DNA from: Acidobacteriota bacterium
Lineage (GTDB): Bacteria; Acidobacteriota; Vicinamibacteria; Vicinamibacterales; UBA8438
Reading direction: 5' to 3'
NCBI GenBank assembly: GCA_005778315.1
Contig: SXOW01000410.1
Location: 1-9,742, forward strand
Length of the DNA stretch: 9,742 nt
Shown: in pieces, positions 6,580 through 9,742 of the stretch
Layout of the letters: every line of letters begins with the position of its first letter
Position numbering within the stretch: position 1 is the stretch's first letter
Translations under genes and position numbers: made by a program
The notes under the pieces: model-generated
Told to the model about the DNA's origin: nothing
What the model saw: only the letters and a program-made list of their open reading frames with translations
Database searches by the model: none

Positions 6580-6776
6580 AGCGGCAGGGGCGGCGCGCGC
6601 CGCCCCTGCCATCGGGATGATGACGACGGCTGAGACGAGGACACCGACCGCGGCCAACCAGGATCGAGGCTCGGTCAGGAGCGCCTGCGCCACCGCCGCG
6701 GGACCGCTGTGCGTGCCCGGCGCAGAGGCGACCTGATCGGGCCCGGAGATGTCGGCATGCGCTCGGTCATGGTGAT
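6580..6776 (-). other. Possible remnant of a membrane-protein gene after the GT-B-like gene
   Basis: Immediately downstream of the glycan gene's TGA, the third minus-strand frame is open. It encodes a hydrophilic stretch (HADISGPDQVASAPGTHSGP), then PRSWLAAVGVLVSAVVIIPM, which is a plausible single membrane helix, then an alanine-rich run. An accidental helix of this kind next to an operon end is suggestive but not proof. There is no ATG in the frame; only a GTG at 6693. An ATG at 6768 opens a different, basic 31-codon frame. The open frame continues leftward antisense to the DUF336 gene, where it stops looking protein-like. Apart from this and the palindrome I see nothing in the gap. Confidence 0.22.
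6583..6610. repeat. Perfect 28-bp palindrome, candidate bidirectional terminator
   Basis: The left half GGCAGGGGCGGCGC is followed directly by its exact reverse complement, so the whole 28 bp is self-complementary with no spacer. It lies 39 nt after the DUF336 stop and between two convergent genes, which suits a transcription-stopping hairpin working both ways. There is no T-run on either side, so a standard intrinsic terminator is not certain. On the minus strand the same bases read as an open hydrophobic-to-alanine-rich frame (MAGAARAAPA), so the symmetry could also be partly a product of GC-rich coding sequence. Confidence 0.5.
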
Positions 6777-7958
6777 TCAGCCGCCACTGCGATCGTCGGT
6801 CAGCCGGCGTCCACGATCATGGCCGAGCAGTCCGCCCAGCAGGCCACCCACCCCCGTCTGCATCGCCGTGACCGAGCCTCCCATCGTCCGCCCCAGTCGC
6901 CAGGCGACATCCAGGTGCGCGGGAAGCAACTCCGCGTGAGTAGAGTAGAACGACATCGACGGGACGCCGTAGAAGGGCGCCAGATACGCCAGCCCGCCGT
7001 AGGTGCCGACAAAGGCGCGGGCGTGGCTGATGATCTCGGTCTGCACCTCGAGGTTCTGGTCGAGCGTCATTAGATGGTCCACGTGATAGACCCCCGTGTC
7101 CACGTTGAGGTCCTCGTGATCGTCCAGCTGGAGCCTGGTGTTCAGCAGCACCACGGGCATCTCGCGACTGAGGGATCGAATGACATCGGCCGCAAATCGT
7201 CGATTTTCAGGGGTATCGGGAAACGACGGCCGGAAGTAGAAGCGCACCGCAACGTACTCGTCGGGGAGGTCCTTCAGCGCCGCGCGGCGCTCGACCGTCG
7301 CCAACCGGCGGTATTCGGTGTGCCGGCTCAGGAGGCCTCTGCCCACCTTCTCGAGCCAGTAGAAGCGGAGCAAGCGGTACATGAGCGAGGGATGAAAGAG
7401 CTCGACCTCCGGGAGCTGCAGCCGCGCCTTGGCCCGGTCGACAATGTCGCGATCCATCTGCTCGACCCGGTACTGCTTCTGATGGCCCGCCAGGTCCCAT
7501 CGAGCCTCGTTCGCCTCCCGATACTCCTCCAGGGAAAACAGGCTGAACACATCGACATACTCGCTCGTCAGGTGCCGGTACCAGGGGCGGGCCCCTCCGC
7601 GTGACACGACGATGAGCCGACGCTGCTCGAGCCCGTGCTCTGTGAGCGCCCAGTTCAGAAATGGGATCCAGTACAACAGCTCGAACCCGACTTCACCGAC
7701 CCACGGCCCGATGACCAAAGGAACGCTGGTGCGCTGAATCCGCTCCAGTTCGCGCGTGATCGCCTCGGCGGCGGCCGCCGCTGGAATGCCGTCCAGTTCC
7801 TCTTTGATGAGCGCCGGGATCACTCGTCGCCGAATGACGGGCACTGCCCGGAGCATCTTCAGGAACAGGAGACCGGGACGCCGGATGGCCTCGACGCCAA
7901 GCTGACTCGCGCGTTGTCTGATCGGCACGCTACTCGGCGGTATCAACTCGACGCGCAC
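6777..7958 (-). CDS. Uncharacterised GT-B-like protein of a surface-glycan locus
   Basis: A 393-residue protein I recognise only as a family often found near glycosyltransferases. The N-terminal 80 residues are basic and helical. The conserved segment GPWVGEVGFELLYWIPFLNW (84-103) starts a nucleotide-fold-like domain. In the C-terminal half EIISHARAFVGTYGGLAYLA, then PFYGVPSMSFYS (308-339) resembles the donor-site loop of GT-B enzymes (GT9/fucosyltransferase-like), where a glycine-rich turn follows a helix. A role in building or modifying a polysaccharide is likely; the donor and acceptor are unknown. The annotated start is GTG at 7958. An AGGAG Shine-Dalgarno 5 nt before an ATG at 7965 fits better by spacing, but that ATG is in another frame that stops after 11 codons. 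The spacing to the GT2 remnant is 3 nt, so the genes form one operon. The protein appears full length. Confidence 0.7.
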   Translation of the reverse strand: MRVELIPPSSVPIRQRASQLGVEAIRRPGLLFLKMLRAVPVIRRRVIPALIKEELDGIPAAAAAEAITRELERIQRTSVPLVIGPWVGEVGFELLYWIPFLNWALTEHGLEQRRLIVVSRGGARPWYRHLTSEYVDVFSLFSLEEYREANEARWDLAGHQKQYRVEQMDRDIVDRAKARLQLPEVELFHPSLMYRLLRFYWLEKVGRGLLSRHTEYRRLATVERRAALKDLPDEYVAVRFYFRPSFPDTPENRRFAADVIRSLSREMPVVLLNTRLQLDDHEDLNVDTGVYHVDHLMTLDQNLEVQTEIISHARAFVGTYGGLAYLAPFYGVPSMSFYSTHAELLPAHLDVAWRLGRTMGGSVTAMQTGVGGLLGGLLGHDRGRRLTDDRSGG

Positions 7959-7961
7959 TAG

Positions 7962-8258
7962 TCATGGGTTCTCCTGGCCATCAGGGAACGGCGCGCCAGA
8001 CGGCTGCGGCGCGCCAGCGTGTCGCCCTGGGTACCCGAGCACGACGTCCGCGTGCGCGTCGAGCGTCTCGACCAGGCGCTCCAGCCAGCACGGGTGCCAC
8101 AGGTCGTGATCGCTCGTCCAGGCGAAGTACTCGGCCTCGGGATGCCGTTCGTGCGCGAGCGCGAAGTCGGTGAAGGTCTGGCCGACGATCGAGTCGATCG
8201 CCACCGCGACGTCGTGTGAATGGTTGAAGAGCGGCGAGCCAATGATGACGCGAGACAT
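7962..8258 (-). CDS. Collapsed GT2 glycosyltransferase, probable pseudogene
   Basis: 98 residues, compared with about 280-330 for intact relatives. The start MSRVIIGSPLFNHSHDVAVA, then IDSIVGQTFTDFAL, is a normal GT2 N-terminus. Intact enzymes continue with a nucleotide-binding strand of the VLVDDxSTD type, then about 45 more residues. Here the frame passes directly to AHERHPEAEYFAWTSDHDLW, then HPCWLERLV, the region that carries the metal-binding SDHD motif. Relatives often have FAL or similar just before this block, so the loss may lie between short repeats (near 8156-8164). After VVLGYP (residue 77) the family resemblance ends and 21 proline/glycine-rich residues lead to a stop. The protein lacks a complete donor site and should be inactive. 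An in-frame GTG at 8297 gives a longer N-terminus, but family proteins begin at MSRV. The TGA overlaps an ATG (ATGA) at 7965. Confidence 0.7.
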   Translation of the reverse strand: MSRVIIGSPLFNHSHDVAVAIDSIVGQTFTDFALAHERHPEAEYFAWTSDHDLWHPCWLERLVETLDAHADVVLGYPGRHAGAPQPSGAPFPDGQENP

Positions 8259-8321
8259 CGGTCTGTCAGTCGCTTCCAGGAGTGGCCGAGTATACACCCC
8301 GGCGTCGGCCGCTCTCGGACC

Positions 8322-9239
8322 TTAGCGTCCGTTGAGCAGCAGGAGATCGCAGTAGGGGCGCTCACCCATGGCGCGCGCGAGAGCTTCGAGCGTGATGCGG
8401 GCAGGGGCGGTCCGCGGGTGCAGCAGATAGAGCGTCGAGAAGCCGAGCTGACCAAGGTCGTGCAGGAGCGTCGTGCCGGACCTGCCGGCTTCTCGCAGCA
8501 GCTGCGGGTCGTACTCCAACGTCAGGGCGAGGCGACGGGCCGCCGCGAGCGCGTGGCGCATGCCGTCGATCACGTGCGCTTCGTACCCCTGGACGTCGAT
8601 CTTGATGAAACGGACTTCGTTGGGGGCCACCCCGCGCTCCGCGAGAAAGGCGTCCACCGTCGTCATGGGCACGCGGAGTGCCGTCCGTCGCGCCATCTCC
8701 GGTGACGGCGCCTCACTAGCCGCGATCCGGTGGTCGGCCGGGTGGAGGTCATTGAGCGCGAGCTGTGCCTCGCCGAGGCGTTCGCCTACCGCAGAGGGGA
8801 TGGCCGTGATGCGACCACGAGAGCGCTGGGCGAGCCGGCTGAGCGCCGCGTAGCTCCGGGGTTCCGGCTCGAAGGCGAAGACCTGCGCGTTGCCCGTCAA
8901 CGCCTCGGCGAACAGGGACGCGGTATAGCCGATATTAGCGCCGATATCGAGGATGTGACCGCCGGAGAAGAGTCCTGGTCGGGTGCGGACGAGGGTGCGG
9001 TAAGGGTCGCTGCCGTGTCGCTTGTACAGACGATACCCGACCTGGAACGCACCCCGACCGAGCGGACTCTCCAGCAGGTGCGCTCGTTGGACGACCTGGT
9101 AGCACCGCAGCGCCAGGCGTTCACCGAGGGCGCCGCGAGGACGCGTGTCTGGTTTGGCCAACGGTGTCGGCGCCCCCCGGAGCAGAAGTCCTCTAGTGTA
9201 GTCCGCCTTGAACTCGTCACGGCCGTGACGCGCCCGCAA
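8322..9239 (-). CDS. FkbM-family SAM-dependent methyltransferase
   Basis: 305 residues if the TTG at 9239 is used. Motif I is HILDIGANIGYTASLF (95-110), the acidic SAM-ribose motif is VFAFEPEPRSYAAL (120-133), and the family's late motif is TTVDAFL followed by IKIDVQGYEAHVIDGM (193-227). These define the FkbM (Methyltransf_21) group, which O-methylates sugars or polyketides; in a glycan locus a sugar hydroxyl is the likely target. The domain is complete, ending ERPYCDLLLLNGR. The start is uncertain: there is no ATG in frame before residue 182. TTG at 9161 would give a shorter protein (279 residues) that begins after the inverted-repeat region and still includes the whole catalytic domain. A 63-nt gap separates the stop from the GT2 remnant start at 8258. 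Confidence 0.9.
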   Translation of the reverse strand: MRARHGRDEFKADYTRGLLLRGAPTPLAKPDTRPRGALGERLALRCYQVVQRAHLLESPLGRGAFQVGYRLYKRHGSDPYRTLVRTRPGLFSGGHILDIGANIGYTASLFAEALTGNAQVFAFEPEPRSYAALSRLAQRSRGRITAIPSAVGERLGEAQLALNDLHPADHRIAASEAPSPEMARRTALRVPMTTVDAFLAERGVAPNEVRFIKIDVQGYEAHVIDGMRHALAAARRLALTLEYDPQLLREAGRSGTTLLHDLGQLGFSTLYLLHPRTAPARITLEALARAMGERPYCDLLLLNGR

Positions 9240-9281
9240 GAAGCTCGAGACGTCACAGTGTTCATGACGGACTACACTAGA
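9192..9281. repeat. 90-bp segment bounded by 14-bp perfect inverted repeats
   Basis: TCTAGTGTAGTCCG at 9192-9205 is the exact reverse complement of CGGACTACACTAGA at 9268-9281. The two arms therefore read outward identically toward the FkbM gene on the left and the methyltransferase gene on the right. They may be divergent promoter/operator boxes for both transcription units, or the ends of a small non-coding insertion (MITE-like). No clear target-site duplication flanks the outer ends. The left arm lies inside the FkbM frame if the TTG at 9239 is used. Confidence 0.5.
9215..9230. promoter_or_regulatory. Perfect 16-bp palindrome, candidate operator
   Basis: CGTCACGGCCGTGACG is perfectly self-complementary and lies between the two arms of the 14-bp inverted repeat, but is not centred on them. 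Its size and dyad symmetry are those of a binding site for a dimeric regulator. It falls within the first codons of the longer FkbM frame, so it would fit a control site better if FkbM starts at 9161. Confidence 0.35.
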
Positions 9282-9355
9282 CTATCGTCGACGTCGCCGC
9301 GCCAGCGCCCGTTACCGACACGGCCAACGCCGCGCCGCTGCACCTCTGGCACCCC
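9240..9355. promoter_or_regulatory. Divergent intergenic region between FkbM and methyltransferase genes
   Basis: The 116-nt gap separates the leftward glycan operon from the rightward methyltransferase gene. It contains the right arm of the inverted repeat (9268-9281). TACACT at 9273-9278 and TAGACT at 9278-9283 could serve as -10 elements toward the right, but neither has a good -35. No Shine-Dalgarno sequence lies directly before the ATG at 9356. Confidence 0.35.
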
Positions 9356-9742
9356 ATGGGCGGCCCTGCTCTGACAGATCGTCCGACTACGCCCGTCGCG
9401 CAGACCGCCAGCGCACGCGGGGAGACGCATGCGCGGGTGTGTGACTCCTTTCGCGCGTATGCGGCGCAGATCGACGTGTGGCGGAAGGTCCGGCGCTGCT
9501 ATCTACAGGAGCTGGTGCGCCGCTACCGCTTCTACACCGAGCCGGACGCGGCCGTGCTGGAGATCGGTGTGGGCACAGGCGATCTGCTCGCCTCGCTCGG
9601 GGCCAGACGCGCGGTTGGCCTCGACATGAGCCTGGAGATGTTACGCGTCGCCGCGGCGTCTCACCCCGAACTCGAACTGCACGAGGTGGACGCCGAGACC
9701 CCCGCGGATCTGGGGGAGCCGTTCGATTACGTCATCCTCTCC
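9356..9742 (+). CDS. Class I SAM-dependent methyltransferase, N-terminal part, runs off window
   Basis: The frame is open from a TAG at 9278-9280 to the window end, giving 129 codons from ATG 9356. Residues 29-64 (CDSFRAYAAQIDVWRKVRRC, then YLQELVRRYRFYTEPD) form the helical lead-in. Then come motif I AVLEIGVGTGDLLASLGARR (66-85), AVGLDMSLEMLRVAA (86-100) with the acidic residue at the end of the second strand, and DAETPADLGEPFDYVILS (112-129), which is the start of motif III/IV. This is a standard Rossmann methyltransferase with the SAM site intact. In related bacteria I recall this kind of domain fused to, or next to, a GT2 glycosyltransferase, which would suit the locus. No Shine-Dalgarno sequence precedes ATG 9356. 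GTG at about 9440 is another possible start, with GGGGAG about 12 nt before it. Divergent from the FkbM operon. Confidence 0.85.
   Translation, partial: MGGPALTDRPTTPVAQTASARGETHARVCDSFRAYAAQIDVWRKVRRCYLQELVRRYRFYTEPDAAVLEIGVGTGDLLASLGARRAVGLDMSLEMLRVAAASHPELELHEVDAETPADLGEPFDYVILS

Noticed and set aside
5823..6693. Long minus-strand open frames opposite the DUF336 gene
   Set aside because: The plus-strand DUF336 protein is convincing. Only the small 6580-6776 part outside it was kept as a possible remnant.
7074..7604. 176-codon plus-strand frame opposite the GT-B-like gene
   Set aside because: Antisense to a well-motifed gene, with no recognisable family.
8291..8296. TATACT-like box (minus strand) before the GT2 remnant
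   Set aside because: No matching -35 lies 16-18 nt upstream, and the genes look like one operon, so an internal promoter is not supported.
8897..9265. 122-codon minus-strand frame beginning with ATG at 9265 (MNTVTSRASCGRV)
   Set aside because: It overlaps the FkbM gene in another frame and has no conserved motif. It was considered as a frameshifted FkbM start, but the join could not be supported.
9429..9629. 66-codon plus-strand frame near the right end
   Set aside because: It is a shadow of the methyltransferase frame that starts at 9356 and carries the SAM motifs.
1..9742. CRISPR arrays, tRNA/rRNA genes, insertion sequences, phage or defence genes
   Set aside because: No regularly spaced repeats, RNA gene signatures, transposase motifs or recognised defence proteins were seen on either strand.

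Overview
The window is GC-rich (roughly two thirds G+C by eye) and bacterial. The first two genes are a DUF1588/DUF1585 cytochrome-like protein followed directly by a Tat-exported DUF1552 protein. That pairing is typical of Acidobacteriota (especially Vicinamibacteria), Planctomycetota, Verrucomicrobiota and some myxobacteria. Together with the MacA/MacB-type exporter and the FkbM/GT2-style glycan genes, it makes a Vicinamibacterales-like acidobacterium the best guess. This is inference from gene content; no rRNA or marker gene is present.

Layout, left to right. (1) 3-1925, plus strand: the 3' part of a DUF1592-family gene, a shortened DUF1552 gene whose reading frame runs on into a Phd/YefM antitoxin-like tail, and a small TfoX-N-like protein that overlaps it by 17 nt. 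(2) 1988-5759, minus strand: a compact three-gene exporter operon transcribed leftward (adaptor, permease, permease; junctions of +2 and -1 nt). No ATPase gene is visible. A 26-codon ORF ends with a GTGA overlap on the adaptor start. (3) 5760-6066: a divergent control region. (4) 6067-6543, plus strand: a secreted GlcG/HbpS-like (DUF336) protein. (5) 6544-6776: a convergent intergenic region with a perfect 28-bp palindrome and, on the minus strand, a hydrophobic reading frame that may be a gene remnant. (6) 6777-9239, minus strand: surface-glycan genes transcribed leftward, namely an FkbM methyltransferase, a collapsed GT2 glycosyltransferase and a GT-B-like uncharacterised protein. (7) 9240-9355: a divergent control region with a 14-bp inverted repeat. 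(8) 9356 to the window end, plus strand: the N-terminal part of a class I SAM methyltransferase.

The exporter genes probably work together as a MacAB-like efflux or export system that borrows an ATPase from elsewhere. The genes from 6777 to the right end look like part of a polysaccharide or glycan assembly and decoration locus.

I do not see a clear new defence or mobile system. The most unusual signal is that several genes look excised. The DUF1552 protein appears to lack two internal blocks with frame kept and is fused at its natural end to an antitoxin-like domain. The GT2 protein lacks its nucleotide-binding middle and its C-terminus. The exporter lacks its ATPase. A membrane-type frame breaks off near the palindrome. 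This may be real reductive decay by deletion, or an assembly/consensus artefact. Read mapping would decide.
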